Notes: generated by a model from the sequence alone, not told the origin. Counted from the stretch's first letter, positions 1 to 10,330 are shown. The stretch is DNA of 64,000 nt from Haloferax sulfurifontis ATCC BAA-897 (GCF_000337835.1 NZ_AOLM01000022.1:62001-126000); one strand, 5' to 3'. Program-made: numbers and translations.

Positions 1-57
1 CGTCTCTTCGCGAGAGAGGTCGAGCGCCGTCGGACGGTCCTGGGCCGATGTGGTCAT
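1..57 (-). CDS. N-terminus of an unidentified leftward gene (partial)
   Basis: An ATG on the minus strand (complement of 55-57) opens a frame that stays open for 19 codons to the left edge, beginning MTTSAQDRPTALDLSREE. The short acidic, Ser/Thr-rich start looks like a halophile N-terminus. An AT-rich TATA-like stretch lies about 40 bp upstream, near 93-102. It would be divergent from nothing in the window: the next gene to the right also points left. Nothing about function can be said from 19 residues. Confidence 0.4.
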   Translation of the reverse strand, partial: MTTSAQDRPTALDLSREET

Positions 58-165
58 TGTGGGGCCTCTACCGTAACCTATGGGCGGGGAGGCATAAATG
101 TATGTGTACTGTTGTCATGCGACACGCACGACCGCGAAAGCCACGGGGGCGTCCGCTCCCGACGG

Positions 166-1329
166 CTAGTCGAATGCTTCGATTCCCGTCAGGTCAGCGC
201 CGAGGACGAGCGTGTGGATGTCGTCGGTCCCCTCGTAGGTGTAGACGGTCTCGATGTTCTCCATGTGGCGCATCGGCGAGTAGTCGGTCGTGATGCCGTT
301 GCCGCCGAGCATCTCGCGGGCGGTTCGGGTAACCTCGCGGGCGACCCGGACGTTGTGGCGCTTCGCCATCGACACCTGCTGGTGTCGCAGGTCGCCGCGC
401 TCTTTGAGGTCGGCGAGGCGGTGGGCCATCAGTTGCGCGTTCGTGATTTGGGTCGCCATCTCCGCGAGCTTGCCCTGCTGGAGTTGGAACCGCGCGATTG
501 GGCCGCCGAACTGGTCGCGGTCCTTCGCGTACTGACGGGCGTCTTCGAAGGCGTCGCGTGCCGCGCCGACGACGCCCCACGCGATGCCGAACCGCGCCTG
601 CGTGAGACACGAAAGCGGCCCCTTCATCCCCTCGACGCCCGGGAGGACGTCTTCCTCGGGGACCCGCACGTCGTCGAGGCCGATTTCGCCCGTGACCGAC
701 GCGCGCATCGAGAGCTTGTCCTCGATTTTGTTCGTCGTCACGCCGTCGCGGTCGGTCTCGACGAGGAACCCGCGGACCGGCGACCCCTCCGCCGACACGT
801 CGCGCGCCCAGACGACCGCCACGTCGGCGATGGGCGAGTTCGTAATCCACGTCTTCGAGCCGTTGAGGACGTAGCCGTCGGCGTCGCGCTCGGCGCGGGT
901 CTCCATCCCCGACGGGTCGGAGCCGTGTTGCGGTTCGGTCAGACCGAAACAGCCGACCGCTTCGCCCGACCCGAGCTTCGGGAGCCAGCGCTGTTTCTGC
1001 TCGTCGGAGCCGTAGGCGTGGATGGGGTAGATGACGAGCGACCCCTGGACGCTCGCCATCGACCGGAGGCCGGAGTCGCCGGCTTCGAGTTCCTGCATCA
1101 GGAGGCCGTAGGCGCGCTCGCCGAGACCGGGGAGGCCGTAGCCGTCGAGGTTGGGCGCGTAGAAGCCGAGTTCGCCCATCTTCGGAATGAGGTCGGTCGG
1201 GAACGTCCCGGCCTCGTAGTGCTCGCCGATGTCGGGTTTGACCTGCTCGTCGACGAAGCGCCGGGCCTCGTCGCGGACGAGTTTCTCTTCGCCGGTCAGG
1301 TCGCCCTCCAATTCCAGATAATCGAGCAT
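166..1329 (-). CDS. acyl-CoA dehydrogenase, glutaryl-CoA dehydrogenase-like
   Basis: This 387-residue protein has the full length of the acyl-CoA dehydrogenase family: an N-terminal helical domain, a central beta domain with the FAD/substrate stretch CFGLTEPQHGSDPSG near residues 130-145, and a C-terminal helical domain. The motif TYEGTDDIH near residue 370 carries the Glu that acts as catalytic base in glutaryl-CoA and isovaleryl-type enzymes. The sequence as a whole resembles glutaryl-CoA dehydrogenase. It would oxidise an acyl-CoA in the cytoplasm and pass electrons to ETF. It stands alone, 141 bp from the next gene. Exact substrate is inferred, not seen. Confidence 0.88.
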   Translation of the reverse strand: MLDYLELEGDLTGEEKLVRDEARRFVDEQVKPDIGEHYEAGTFPTDLIPKMGELGFYAPNLDGYGLPGLGERAYGLLMQELEAGDSGLRSMASVQGSLVIYPIHAYGSDEQKQRWLPKLGSGEAVGCFGLTEPQHGSDPSGMETRAERDADGYVLNGSKTWITNSPIADVAVVWARDVSAEGSPVRGFLVETDRDGVTTNKIEDKLSMRASVTGEIGLDDVRVPEEDVLPGVEGMKGPLSCLTQARFGIAWGVVGAARDAFEDARQYAKDRDQFGGPIARFQLQQGKLAEMATQITNAQLMAHRLADLKERGDLRHQQVSMAKRHNVRVAREVTRTAREMLGGNGITTDYSPMRHMENIETVYTYEGTDDIHTLVLGADLTGIEAFD

Positions 1330-1470
1330 GATGGTTTCTGCGCTCGGCGCGGTGAAAAGCGATTCGCTCGGTCGAGGTTCGCGGAGACGGACGGTCGAAA
1401 AGCCGGAGACGGAAGCGGGGCGGTCGTGATTCAGAGACGGCTCCGAAACCGCGAGACGGCAGTCGAGCCG

Positions 1471-2184
1471 TCAGGCCGCCGATTCGACCGGGCCCGCGTT
1501 CGCCCGGTTCACGTAGCCGACGAAGTTGTCGAACAGGCGCTTGGCCTCGCAGGCCGCGGCGTAGTTCTCCGGCGTGATGCCGTCGACCACCGACTGAATC
1601 CGCTCGTCGGGGAGGAACTCCTTCTGCCGGGCGATGGTCTCGGCGGTGTCGGTGTCGTACTCGGGGTGGAACTGGACGCCGAAGGCGTGGTTCCGGCGGA
1701 ACGCGTGGACGCCGAACTCGTTTTCGGCGAGGAGGTCCGCGCCCGACGGGAGTTCGGCCACTCGGTCGCCGTGGGAGGTGAAGACGGTGAATCGCTCGCC
1801 GATGCCGGCGAGGATGTCGTCCTCGTCGTCGGGGCGGGTGCGTTCGATTTCGTTGTAGCCGAGTTCGAACTCGCCCATGTCCTCGACGGTGCCGCCGAGG
1901 GCCGCCGCGACGACCTGATGGCCGAAACAGACACCCAAGAGAGGAACGCCGCGCTCGTCCGCGTCGGCGACCCACGACACGAGGCTTCGAATCCACGGCT
2001 CGTCCCAGTAGACCGACGACGACGAGCCGCTGATAACGACGCCGTCGTAGTCGAAGTGGTCTGGGAGACGGCCGTCGGTAACGTCGAACTCGACGAGGTC
2101 GGCGTCGAGTTCGCGCCTGAAGTTTCGTGACGTGCTCGAATCGCCGTGGGAGGCGTCCAAGAACGCGAGTCGCGGGCGAGTCAT
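1471..2184 (-). CDS. class I glutamine amidotransferase (GMP synthase-like)
   Basis: The 237-residue protein is a stand-alone triad-type glutaminase domain. The nucleophile elbow LLGVCFGHQ (around residues 95-103) holds the catalytic Cys, and VQFHPEYD near residue 170 holds the catalytic His. Proteins of this type hydrolyse glutamine and hand ammonia to a synthase partner, or act on gamma-glutamyl compounds. No synthetase is next to it, so the acceptor is unknown. The ATG start (complement of 2182-2184) is the first in frame and gives a normal family length. Its upstream neighbour on the same strand is an alpha/beta hydrolase gene 114 bp away. Confidence 0.85.
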   Translation of the reverse strand: MTRPRLAFLDASHGDSSTSRNFRRELDADLVEFDVTDGRLPDHFDYDGVVISGSSSSVYWDEPWIRSLVSWVADADERGVPLLGVCFGHQVVAAALGGTVEDMGEFELGYNEIERTRPDDEDDILAGIGERFTVFTSHGDRVAELPSGADLLAENEFGVHAFRRNHAFGVQFHPEYDTDTAETIARQKEFLPDERIQSVVDGITPENYAAACEAKRLFDNFVGYVNRANAGPVESAA

Positions 2185-2298
2185 CGTGGAGAGACAATCG
2201 GCGGGGCTCTAAAGAAGTTGCGCCCGGACCGCTCACTGCCGGCATCTGCGAGGCGCGACGGCGGCCGCGACAGCGGGGCGAACGCGCCGGAACGACGC

Positions 2299-3075
2299 TC
2301 AGTCGTCGCCGACCGATTCGAGAAAGGAGACGAGCGCGTCGTTGACGAGCCGCGACCGCTCGACGGTGACGAGGTGCCGCGCGCCCGCGAACGACTCGAA
2401 CTCGCCGCGCGGGAGTCCCTCGGCCAGCGCGCGGCCCCCCTCGACCGGCCAGACCGGGTCGTCGTCGCCGTGGAGGACGAGCGTCGGGACCGTCACCTCG
2501 TACAGCGGGCCGGCGTCGTAGTCGGCGACGGCGGCGGCCTGCGCGGCCCACGCCTCCGGGTCGGCGTCTTCGCGTCCGCGCCACGAGACGAGTTGGTCGA
2601 CCACCTCGGGCTGTTCCGCGCGGAACGCCTCGGAGAGCGCCGGCGCGAGCGACTCGCGGAGCGCGGCCGGGTCGTCGGGCGCGGCAGAGAGCGGTTCGGG
2701 GTCGACTCCCTCCCCGGAGGCGGCGGTGCCGACGAGCGTGAGGCTCCGGGCGCGGTTCGTCGTCCGCGCGGTCTCCAGCGCGACCAGCCCGCCGAGGCCG
2801 AACCCGACGAGGTGGGCCTTCCGGACGTTCGCGTCCGCGAGGACGGCCACGAGGTCGGAGACGAGCGTCTCGACCGAGTACGGTCCCGCGGGGGCGTCGG
2901 AGCGTCCGGCCCCGCGGAGGTCGATCACGAGGCTCTCGTAGGGCCCGGCGACGGCGGCGTGTTGCCAGCCCCACTGCCACGCGCCGTAGCCCGCGTCGCC
3001 GACGAAGGCGACCGTCTCGCCGTCGCCCTCGCTGTCGTAGTACAGTTCGACCCCGTCCGCGACTGCCGTGGGCAT
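2299..3075 (-). CDS. alpha/beta hydrolase
   Basis: The 258-residue protein is an alpha/beta-hydrolase fold enzyme. It starts MPTAVADGVELYYDSEGDGE, followed by the oxyanion region VAFVGDAGYGAW, the core LVIDLRGAGRSDAP, the nucleophile-elbow stretch LVGFGLGGLVALE, and a C-terminal HGDDDPVWPVEG acid and GARHLVTVERS His. The elbow has GFGLGG where most hydrolases have GxSxGG, so the usual nucleophilic Ser is replaced by Gly. It may therefore be a non-hydrolytic or unusual member. The open frame extends upstream to 3900 but overlaps alaS, so I chose the ATG at 3075. Confidence 0.85.
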   Translation of the reverse strand: MPTAVADGVELYYDSEGDGETVAFVGDAGYGAWQWGWQHAAVAGPYESLVIDLRGAGRSDAPAGPYSVETLVSDLVAVLADANVRKAHLVGFGLGGLVALETARTTNRARSLTLVGTAASGEGVDPEPLSAAPDDPAALRESLAPALSEAFRAEQPEVVDQLVSWRGREDADPEAWAAQAAAVADYDAGPLYEVTVPTLVLHGDDDPVWPVEGGRALAEGLPRGEFESFAGARHLVTVERSRLVNDALVSFLESVGDD

Positions 3076-3167
3076 ACCGGTGGCTCGGCGGGCGAGCGAC
3101 TTAGGGCGTCCGTCTCGGGCGCGAAAAAGCGAAAACGAAGCGAACTCGCGGGAGCCGCGGGACCGAC

Positions 3168-5936
3168 TCAGGCGTTCAGGACCGTCCGGAGCACGTCGGG
3201 GGCCTCGTCGAGCGCGTCGTCGAGCGCGTCCACGTCGGGGCCGCCGCCCTGCGCGAAGTCCGCGGGGCCGCCGCCGCCGCCGCCGACCTTGCCGGCGAGT
3301 TCGCCGACGACCTGCCCGGCGTTGATACCCACGTCGTCGGGGACGCCGACGACGAACTGGGCGCTCCCGCCCGCGGCGGAGCCGAGGACGGCGACCTTGC
3401 CCTCCTCGACCAGCGCGTTGGCGGTCGCGCGGAGTTCGTCCGCGTCGCCGTCGAGCCGCTGGACGACGACGGGCGTGCCGTCGATGTCGATTTCGTCCGC
3501 GCCGGCCGCGGCGCGCGCCTCGGCGAGCTCCGTCTTCAGGCGGTCGATGGTCTTGCCGCGCTCCTTCCACTCGGTGAAGAAGCGCTCGGCCGTCTCGGGC
3601 ACGTCCGCGGGGTTCACGTCGAGCACGTCGGCCGCGCCGTACAGCGCGTCCTCGGTGCGCTGGGTGGCCTCGATGGCCGCGTCGCCCGCCGCGAAGGCGA
3701 CGCGCTCGACGCCGTCCTGGACGGGCTCCGTCGTCAGCACCTTGATGGCCCCGATGTCGCCGGTGCGCTTGACGTGGGTACCGCCGCAGGCCTGCACGTC
3801 GGTGCCGACGTGGATGAGGCGAATCTGCTCGCCTGGCGGGATGCCGCCCTGATAGAGGTCGAAGCCGTACTTCTTCTCGGCGTCGCGGCGGTCCGGCCAC
3901 TCCTGTTTGACCGGGATGTTCTGCATCACGATTTCGTTGGCGACGCGCTCTATCTGCTTTACCTCTTCGCGGGTGATGCGCTCGTAGTGGGTCACGTCGA
4001 GCCGCGAGCGGTCGACGCCCTTCGACGCGCCGGCCTGCCGGATGTGGTCGCCGAGGACCGTCCGGATGGCGTGGCCGATAACGTGGGTCGCCGTGTGGTG
4101 GCGCATGAGCCGACGGCGGCGCTCGGCGTCGAGCTGGCCGCGGACGAACTCGCCCTTACCGGGGTCCTCGTCGGTGCGGTGGAGCACCACGTCGTCCACG
4201 ATCTGCACGTCGGTCACCTCGACGGTCGTGTCGTCGGTGGCGAGCGAGCCGTGGTCGGCGGGCTGTCCGCCGCCTTCGGGGTAGAACATCGTCTGGTCGA
4301 GGACCACGTCGTAGCCCTCCTCGCGCTCGAACACGTCGAGGACGACGGCCTCGAACTCGGTGCGCTCCTGGTCGTCGTAGTAGAGCTTGTCCGTCGCCGG
4401 GAGGTCCCCGAGGCGGTCGTCGCGCTCCTCGGCGTCCTCCTCGCCGTCGACCTGCTCGTGGCGGTCGGCGACGAGCGAGTAGAAGTCGTCGGGGATGTCG
4501 ACGGTCGCGCCGCGCTCCTCGGCGATTTCCTGCACCATGTCGGGCTGGATGCCGTGGGAGTCGTACAGCTCGATGAGTTCGTCGACCGGGATGGGTTCGT
4601 CCTTGTCGGCGTAGTCGTCGGCGAGCTGTTGGACCTTGCGGGAGCCGCGTTCGAGCGTCTTTCTGTACTTGCGCTCCTCACTGCGGACGATGTCGCGGAT
4701 GGTGTCGCGGTTCTGGTAGTCCAGCCGCTCGGCCTGCATGTCCACGAGCTCGTCGAGCGGGGCGTCGACGCCGAGGTTGTCCACGAGGCGCTTCGTGCGT
4801 CGGAGGACCATGCGGGCGAGGTAGCCCGTCCCGACGTTCGAGGGGACGATGCCGTCGCCGAACATGTACGCGAGCGTGCGGCAGTGGTCCGCGATGGCGT
4901 AGATGTCTTCGAGCGGGCGGAGCAACGCGGTGAGTTCGGCCTCGTCGACGCCGAGTTCGCCCGCGACGCCGGCGCGCGCGGTGGCGAGGTCGTCGATTTC
5001 GTCGATGTCGAGGTGGCCAGAGAGCTTCGCCGCGCGGTGGATGAGTTCCTCCTCCTCGTCGGTGTGCTCGATGCCGACGTTGTCCTTCAGGAACTCTATC
5101 ATGTCGGGGTAGACGGCCTCGTACACCGTCGGCGTCCCCTGTGACACCCACGTCCACCGTTCGAGCCCGTAGCCGGTGTCGACGATGTAGGTGTCCATCG
5201 GCGAGTAGGTGTTGCCGTCCTTGAGTTCGTACTCGCCTTCGGGGTCCTGCTTCATCGACATGAAAACGAGGGTGGCGAGTTCCGCGCCGCGGTAGAGGAC
5301 TTCGAAGGCGGGACCGGCGTTGCCGCCGCCGACCCACGGGTCCTCGATGTAGGTGATTTCGGAGATGTCCGCGCCGAGCGACTCGAAGAACTCGTCGCAG
5401 AGGCGGACCGTCTCGTCCTTCCAGTAGACTTCGCCCGAGTAGGCGTACTTGTCACCCGCCTCTTCGCGGGCGTTGAACGCGTGGTGCGCCATCATCTCGA
5501 AGGCCATCGTGTGGCGACCGGTCTTGCCCACGTTGTCGATGTCCTGCATCCGGATGCAAGGCTGGGAGACAGTCAGCGGGTTGGCCGGCGGCGGCGTCTC
5601 GCCGGACGTGACGAGCGGCTGGAAGTCGTAGATAGATGCCTGCGTCAAGAGCACGTCGTCGCGCCAGCGGTTCGCGGCGACCGGGTAGGGGTCGATGCGC
5701 TCGTGGTCGTGTTCCTCGAAGAAAGAGAGGAACTTCTCGCGCATCTCTTCGAGAGTGTACTCCTCGTCGAAGCCGGGGTTGTCGATGAAGGTGTAGTCGT
5801 CGGCGGGCGGTTCACCGCAGGTCTCGCGGTCGGGGTCTCGTGTCCAGAAGTGGACGCCCGTCACGGGGCACTGCTTCCGGTAGAAGCCCTCCTCCTCGAA
5901 GTAGTCGAGGCGGTACTCCGCTTCGAGTTCGCTCAT
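3168..5936 (-). CDS. alaS: alanyl-tRNA synthetase, archaeal type
   Basis: The 922-residue protein charges tRNA-Ala with alanine. It has the archaeal N-terminus with the cysteine-bearing [17 protein letters not shown] stretch, then the class II catalytic core with [20 protein letters not shown] near residue 130. The editing domain carries [11 protein letters not shown] near residues 605-615 and the zinc motif CGGTH near 717. A C-terminal oligomerisation (C-Ala) region is rich in glycine ([10 protein letters not shown]). The ATG at 5936 gives the usual start [13 protein letters not shown]; the longer open frame upstream has no support. It is a single-gene unit. Confidence 0.97.
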   Translation of the reverse strand: MSELEAEYRLDYFEEEGFYRKQCPVTGVHFWTRDPDRETCGEPPADDYTFIDNPGFDEEYTLEEMREKFLSFFEEHDHERIDPYPVAANRWRDDVLLTQASIYDFQPLVTSGETPPPANPLTVSQPCIRMQDIDNVGKTGRHTMAFEMMAHHAFNAREEAGDKYAYSGEVYWKDETVRLCDEFFESLGADISEITYIEDPWVGGGNAGPAFEVLYRGAELATLVFMSMKQDPEGEYELKDGNTYSPMDTYIVDTGYGLERWTWVSQGTPTVYEAVYPDMIEFLKDNVGIEHTDEEEELIHRAAKLSGHLDIDEIDDLATARAGVAGELGVDEAELTALLRPLEDIYAIADHCRTLAYMFGDGIVPSNVGTGYLARMVLRRTKRLVDNLGVDAPLDELVDMQAERLDYQNRDTIRDIVRSEERKYRKTLERGSRKVQQLADDYADKDEPIPVDELIELYDSHGIQPDMVQEIAEERGATVDIPDDFYSLVADRHEQVDGEEDAEERDDRLGDLPATDKLYYDDQERTEFEAVVLDVFEREEGYDVVLDQTMFYPEGGGQPADHGSLATDDTTVEVTDVQIVDDVVLHRTDEDPGKGEFVRGQLDAERRRRLMRHHTATHVIGHAIRTVLGDHIRQAGASKGVDRSRLDVTHYERITREEVKQIERVANEIVMQNIPVKQEWPDRRDAEKKYGFDLYQGGIPPGEQIRLIHVGTDVQACGGTHVKRTGDIGAIKVLTTEPVQDGVERVAFAAGDAAIEATQRTEDALYGAADVLDVNPADVPETAERFFTEWKERGKTIDRLKTELAEARAAAGADEIDIDGTPVVVQRLDGDADELRATANALVEEGKVAVLGSAAGGSAQFVVGVPDDVGINAGQVVGELAGKVGGGGGGPADFAQGGGPDVDALDDALDEAPDVLRTVLNA

Positions 5937-6058
5937 TGCCAAACTCTGGTCTACCGTCGGGTAAAACAGTTCCGGGAAATGGACGCAGACGCCCGATTCC
6001 CCACAATTTCGCCCGCACGGGCCGCGTCGTTCTTTTCCCTCCCGAGCGTACGAGGGGT

Positions 6059-6544
6059 ATGGAACTCGCTTCACTCCGGCGGCGGCCCGCGGTCGAACTG
6101 CTCGCGTGGGTCGTCCTCGCGCAACTCGCCGGCGCGCTCGGGAGCGTCTTCACCGTCACCGCCGTGGGGTCGTGGTACGCGACGCTCGCCCGCCCGTGGT
6201 TCGCCCCGCCGAACTGGGTGTTCGGCCCGGTCTGGGTGACGCTTTTTACCCTGATGGGCGTCGCCGCGTGGCTCGTCTCCCGACGGGACCACCCCCGCCG
6301 CGAACGGGCGCTCACCGTCTTCGTCGGCCACCTCGTCGTCAACGTCGCGTGGTCCGCGGCGTTCTTCGGACTGCAGTCCCCCGCGGCCGGCCTCGCCGTC
6401 ATCGTCGTCCTCATCGCGGCGATTCTGGCGACGATGCGCGAGTTCGCCGCCGTCGACCGGCGCGCCGTGGGCCTCCTCGTCCCCTATCTCCTGTGGACGT
6501 GTTTCGCCGCCGCGCTCAACTACGGCTTCTGGTCGCTAAACTGA
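6059..6544 (+). CDS. TspO/MBR family membrane protein
   Basis: The 161-residue protein has five predicted membrane helices and the tryptophan-rich signature of the TspO/peripheral benzodiazepine receptor family: [20 protein letters not shown] near residues 38-57, followed by a helix ending in AAWLVSR, and [12 protein letters not shown]. Family members bind tetrapyrroles and are linked to oxidative stress and porphyrin traffic. It is divergent from alaS with 122 bp between the starts. The ATG at 6059 follows a short upstream open stretch in the same frame that lies in the alaS promoter and is not credible. Confidence 0.9.
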   Translation: MELASLRRRPAVELLAWVVLAQLAGALGSVFTVTAVGSWYATLARPWFAPPNWVFGPVWVTLFTLMGVAAWLVSRRDHPRRERALTVFVGHLVVNVAWSAAFFGLQSPAAGLAVIVVLIAAILATMREFAAVDRRAVGLLVPYLLWTCFAAALNYGFWSLN

Positions 6545-6627
6545 GTAATCCGGCGGGGTCAAAGCGCCGCGCCGCCGAATCGGACCGCTCGCGGCGCGCT
6601 CTTGCTCATTGAAAACATGCCGCAACG

Positions 6628-6634
6628 ATTATAG
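6628..6634 (+). promoter_or_regulatory. TATA-like box of the sensor kinase gene
   Basis: ATTATAG sits 34 bp upstream of GTG 6665. Transcription would begin near 6655-6660. This rules out the longer TTG start at 6641, which lies upstream of the expected transcription start. Confidence 0.5.
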
Positions 6635-6664
6635 TTCTCGTTGCCCTTCGATAGGGAGACTGCC

Positions 6665-8953
6665 GTGCACGCGACGGACCCAACGGTTTTCGTGGACGAC
6701 GACTTCGACGGTATCGACCTCGGCGACGGGGTCACGGTGGCGTCACCGAGTGACGGGAAAGGACCGAGCGACGCCGCCTGCGTCGTCGTCGCGGACCCCG
6801 ACGCGGGGGTTTGCGACGGCGTGCCGACGGTGCTGTACACCGACGTGCCGCCCGAGGCCGTCGACCGTCCCGACCGATTCGACGCCTACGTCAGACGCGG
6901 CGACCGCGCCGCGCTCGAATCGCAGGTCCGCTGGTTGCTCGCGTCCGGCGACGACGCGGGCGCAGACACGGACGCCGAGCGGGCGGCGGAGCCGAGGAAC
7001 GACCCCGAGTGGGAGCGCCTCAAACGGCTCTACGAGGGGACGACGGAGCTCATCGCCGCGGAGACGGTCGAGAAACTGTACGAACGCGCCATCGGGCTCA
7101 CCGAGGACATCCTCGAGTTCAACAACACCTCGTTTTTCCGCCACGACGGCGAGGGGTTCTACGTCGCCGCCAACAACGACGGTCTGGTCGGGACGGGACC
7201 GATATCCGACGAGACGGGCCTGCTCGGGCGGACCTACCGGACCGGACGCTCGTTTCTCGTGGACGACGTGCGCGACCACCCGGAAGCCGACCCCAACGAC
7301 CCCGCGTATCGCTCGGCGCTGAGCGTGCCCGCGGGCGACGACGCGGTGTTTCAGGCTATCTCCAACGAGGTCGGCGCGTACGACGAGACCGACCTCACGC
7401 TGGCCGAACTCCTCGTGTCGTACGTCTCCGAGACGCGAAGCCGCATCGAGTCGGAGGCCGCCGTCAGGCAGAGCCGCGAGCAGATAGAGCGGCTCCACCG
7501 GGGGGCCACCGAACTGGCCGCGGCGACGAGCCTCGACGAGCTGTTCGAGCGGACCGTCGAAATCACGGACGACATCTTGGAGTTCGACATCAGCTACGTG
7601 GGCGTCGTCGAAGACGGCCACATCGTCCCGACGGCCATCTCGTCCGACGCCCCGGCCGACGGCGCGGAGCGCGTCCCGCTCGACGACGGCGGCATCGCGG
7701 CCGAGGTGTACCTGTCGAGGACCACGAACATCACCGACGACGTGCGCGACCACCCCGAGGCGCGGCCGGTCAAGCGGATGTACCGCGCCGTCCTGAGTGT
7801 TCCAATCGGCGACATCGGCGTCTTTCAGGCGACCGCGTTCACGCCCGCCGCGTTCGACGAGCGGGACGCCGAACTGACCGAACTCCTCATGGCGCACGTC
7901 GCGGTCACGGCCGAGCGCATCCGCGCCGAGTCGCGGCTCAGAGACGAGCGCGACCGCTCGACGGCGCTGTTCGAACACGTCTCCGACGCCGCCGTCGCCT
8001 ACGACGTGGAGGGCGGCGCGCTCACGGTCCGCGACGTGAACCGGGCGTTCCAGTCGGCGTTCGGCTACGACGCCGACGACGTCGTCGGAAGCGACCTCCT
8101 CGGTCGAATCGTCCCCCCGGAGCCGGACCCGGACCCCGTCCCCGAACCCGGGGCCGACGAGACCATCCCCGAACTCCTCGTCGCCGCCGGCGAGAGCTAC
8201 CGCGGGGAGGTCCGCCGACGGACCGAAGGCGGCGTCCGCGAGTTCATCCTGAACGTCGTCCCGCTGTCACCCGGCGAGGAGCGCGGGGCGGGCTACGCCA
8301 TCTACACCGACATCACGGAGCGGAAGACCCGCGAAAGCGAGCTAGAGCGACAGAACGAGCGCCTCGAAGAGTTCGCGAACATCGTGAGCCACGACCTTCG
8401 GAACCCGCTTTCGGTCGCCCGCGGAAACCTCGACCTCGCCCGCGAGACCGGCGACGTATCGCGGTTCGACACCGCCGAGCGGGCGCTCGAACAGATGGAA
8501 CAGCTCATCGACGACCTGCTGTCGCTCGCCCGCCGCGGCCAACTGGTCGACGAGACCGAGCGGGTCGACCTCCCGGCGGTCGCCAAACAGGCGTGGGCGA
8601 CGACCGAGACCGCCGACGCCGAGTTGGTCACCTGCCAGTCGGTCGTCGTCGATGCCGACGAGGACCGCCTCGTCGAACTGCTGGCGAACCTGTTTCGGAA
8701 CGCGGTCGAACACGGCGGCCGCGACGTGCGCGTCGAGGTCGGCGGCGTCGACGGCGGCTTCTACGTCGAAGACGACGGCCCGGGCATCGAGCCCGAGCGC
8801 CGCGACGAGGTGTTCGAACCGGGCGAGACGACCGGTGAGGACGGCATCGGCTACGGCCTCGCCATCGTCGAGTCCATCGCCGAGGCCCACGGCTGGACGG
8901 CCGTCGTGACGTCGGGGACGGCGGGCGGCGCGCGCTTCGAGTTCCGGGCGTGA
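6665..8953 (+). CDS. sensor histidine kinase with pseudo-receiver, two GAF and one PAS domain
   Basis: The 762-residue soluble kinase has four regions. Residues 1-115 resemble a receiver fold without a clear phospho-acceptor Asp. Two GAF-like domains of similar sequence follow (about 120-270 and 285-430), each ending in a helix with TxSRIESEA or AERIRAESRL. A PAS domain (about 440-555) is joined to a kinase core. The phospho-acceptor lies in SHDLRNPLS (His 576), with an N box LLANLFRNAVEHGG and G boxes DDGPGIEP and GIGYGLAIV. No membrane helix is visible, so it likely senses a cytoplasmic or diffusible signal. No response regulator is adjacent. Confidence 0.9.
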   Translation: MHATDPTVFVDDDFDGIDLGDGVTVASPSDGKGPSDAACVVVADPDAGVCDGVPTVLYTDVPPEAVDRPDRFDAYVRRGDRAALESQVRWLLASGDDAGADTDAERAAEPRNDPEWERLKRLYEGTTELIAAETVEKLYERAIGLTEDILEFNNTSFFRHDGEGFYVAANNDGLVGTGPISDETGLLGRTYRTGRSFLVDDVRDHPEADPNDPAYRSALSVPAGDDAVFQAISNEVGAYDETDLTLAELLVSYVSETRSRIESEAAVRQSREQIERLHRGATELAAATSLDELFERTVEITDDILEFDISYVGVVEDGHIVPTAISSDAPADGAERVPLDDGGIAAEVYLSRTTNITDDVRDHPEARPVKRMYRAVLSVPIGDIGVFQATAFTPAAFDERDAELTELLMAHVAVTAERIRAESRLRDERDRSTALFEHVSDAAVAYDVEGGALTVRDVNRAFQSAFGYDADDVVGSDLLGRIVPPEPDPDPVPEPGADETIPELLVAAGESYRGEVRRRTEGGVREFILNVVPLSPGEERGAGYAIYTDITERKTRESELERQNERLEEFANIVSHDLRNPLSVARGNLDLARETGDVSRFDTAERALEQMEQLIDDLLSLARRGQLVDETERVDLPAVAKQAWATTETADAELVTCQSVVVDADEDRLVELLANLFRNAVEHGGRDVRVEVGGVDGGFYVEDDGPGIEPERRDEVFEPGETTGEDGIGYGLAIVESIAEAHGWTAVVTSGTAGGARFEFRA

Positions 8954-9033
8954 CGGGCGAGTGAAAACGAGCGGAGAGACCGGAGACGACCGGGAACCGC
9001 GGCGGTCGGCGCGGCCGGTTCAGTGTACCGAGT

Positions 9034-10017
9034 TCAGTTCTGCGAGAGTGCGAGCGACGCGAGGAGCGCTTCGAGCTGGACCTGCTCGTTCGCGCCCTCC
9101 GAGATGCGGTAGTCGGCCTCGCCGATGCGCTCCATGAGGCGGACGGCCTCGCGTTCGTCGAGGTCGAACTCCCAGACCGAGCGGTGGAGCTGGTCGATGA
9201 TGTCGCCGCCGGCCATTCCGGTGTCGACGATGAGCGTCTCTAACTGCTTGCGGGCGGCCGTGAACTCGCCGTCGATGGCGTTCCGGACCATCCTCTCGAT
9301 GTCCTCGGGGCGGGCGGTCGAGGTAATCATGTAGACGGCCTCCTCGTCGACGACTTCGCCGGTCGTCGCGGCGGCCTGCAGGGAGTTGATGGCGCGGCGC
9401 ATGTCGCCGCCGGCGGCGTAGACGAGCGCGTCGAGGCCGTCCTCCGTGACCTCGATGCCCTCGGCCGCGGCGATGTCGCGGACCTGCTCCGCGACGGCGT
9501 CGTCGCCGAGCGGCGAGAAGCGGAACACCGCACAGCGCGACTGGATGGGGTCGATGATCTTCGAGGAGTAGTTACACGAGAGGATGAACCGGGTGTTGTC
9601 GGAGAACTGCTCCATCGTCCGGCGGAGCGCCGACTGCGCGTCGTTCGTCAGCGAGTCGGCCTCGTCGAGGAAGATGACGCGGTAGTCGTGGCCGCCGAAC
9701 GACGAGCGTGCGAAGTTCTTGATGCGGTCGCGGACCACGTCGATGCCGCGCTCGTCGGAGGCGTTGAGTTCGAGGAAGTTGCCGCGCCAGTCGTCGCCGT
9801 AGATGGCGCGGGCGATGGCCGTCGCGGAGGTGGTCTTGCCGACGCCCGCCGGCCCCGCGAACAGGAGGTGCGGCAGGTCGTCGCGCTCGATGTAGCTCCG
9901 CAGGCGCTCGACGATGTCGTCCTGCCCGTAGACGTCGTCGAACGTCTGCGGTCGGTACTTCTCGATCCAGATTTCACGACCCGCCGGGGCGTCGCCCGAC
10001 TCCGCGGCCTCGCTCAT
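9034..10017 (-). CDS. rfcA: replication factor C small subunit
   Basis: The 327-residue AAA+ protein is a small subunit of the clamp loader that opens PCNA onto primed DNA. It shows Walker [11 protein letters not shown] near residue 56, Walker [11 protein letters not shown] near 118, the arginine-finger motif QSRC near 160, and the C-terminal collar domain. All ATPase residues are intact, unlike the second RFC small subunit at 51911-52936. The ATG at 10017 gives the normal start [11 protein letters not shown]; a TATA element (complement of 10041-10050) lies 29 bp upstream of it. It is divergent from samp2. Confidence 0.96.
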   Translation of the reverse strand: MSEAAESGDAPAGREIWIEKYRPQTFDDVYGQDDIVERLRSYIERDDLPHLLFAGPAGVGKTTSATAIARAIYGDDWRGNFLELNASDERGIDVVRDRIKNFARSSFGGHDYRVIFLDEADSLTNDAQSALRRTMEQFSDNTRFILSCNYSSKIIDPIQSRCAVFRFSPLGDDAVAEQVRDIAAAEGIEVTEDGLDALVYAAGGDMRRAINSLQAAATTGEVVDEEAVYMITSTARPEDIERMVRNAIDGEFTAARKQLETLIVDTGMAGGDIIDQLHRSVWEFDLDEREAVRLMERIGEADYRISEGANEQVQLEALLASLALSQN

Positions 10018-10122
10018 ATCCGTTCTACCGACCGCCCCGCACATAAACCGTGCGAGACGGAGAGCGCCCTCGGCCGACGCCGAGCCGACGGACTGAAACC
10101 CGCGCCCGACCCACGAGCGACC

Positions 10123-10323
10123 ATGAACGTGACCGTCGAGGTCGTCGGCGAGGAGACCAGCGAGGTCGCCGTCGGCGACGGCGGGACCTACGCGGACCTC
10201 GTGCGGGCGGTGGACCTCAGCCCCCACGAGGTGACCGTCCTCGTCGACGGCCGCCCCGTCCCCGAAGACCAGCCCGTCGAGGTCGACCGCGTGAAGGTGC
10301 TCCGCCTCATCAAAGGCGGGTAG
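10123..10323 (+). CDS. samp2: small archaeal modifier protein 2 (ubiquitin-like, SAMP2)
   Basis: The 66-residue beta-grasp protein ends in LIKGG, the diglycine tail that the E1-like enzyme UbaA adenylates. In Haloferax volcanii SAMP2 is joined to protein lysines through isopeptide bonds and also supplies sulfur for tRNA 2-thiouridine. The sequence [17 protein letters not shown] and the rest match SAMP2 as I know it almost throughout. It lies 105 bp from the divergent rfcA start and 7 bp upstream of a GNAT gene on the same strand, so the two are probably co-transcribed. Confidence 0.95.
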   Translation: MNVTVEVVGEETSEVAVGDGGTYADLVRAVDLSPHEVTVLVDGRPVPEDQPVEVDRVKVLRLIKGG

Positions 10324-10330
10324 TCGGCGC

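Noticed and set aside
112-2130. Long plus-strand open frame of 672 codons over the acyl-CoA dehydrogenase and amidotransferase genes
   Set aside because: It is an antisense shadow: the minus-strand genes have clear families, while this frame has Arg/Val/Asp-rich composition with no domain. High GC leaves few stop codons.
6641-6664. TTG start for the sensor kinase gene
   Set aside because: It lies 10 bp after the TATA box, upstream of the expected transcript start. GTG 6665 fits better.
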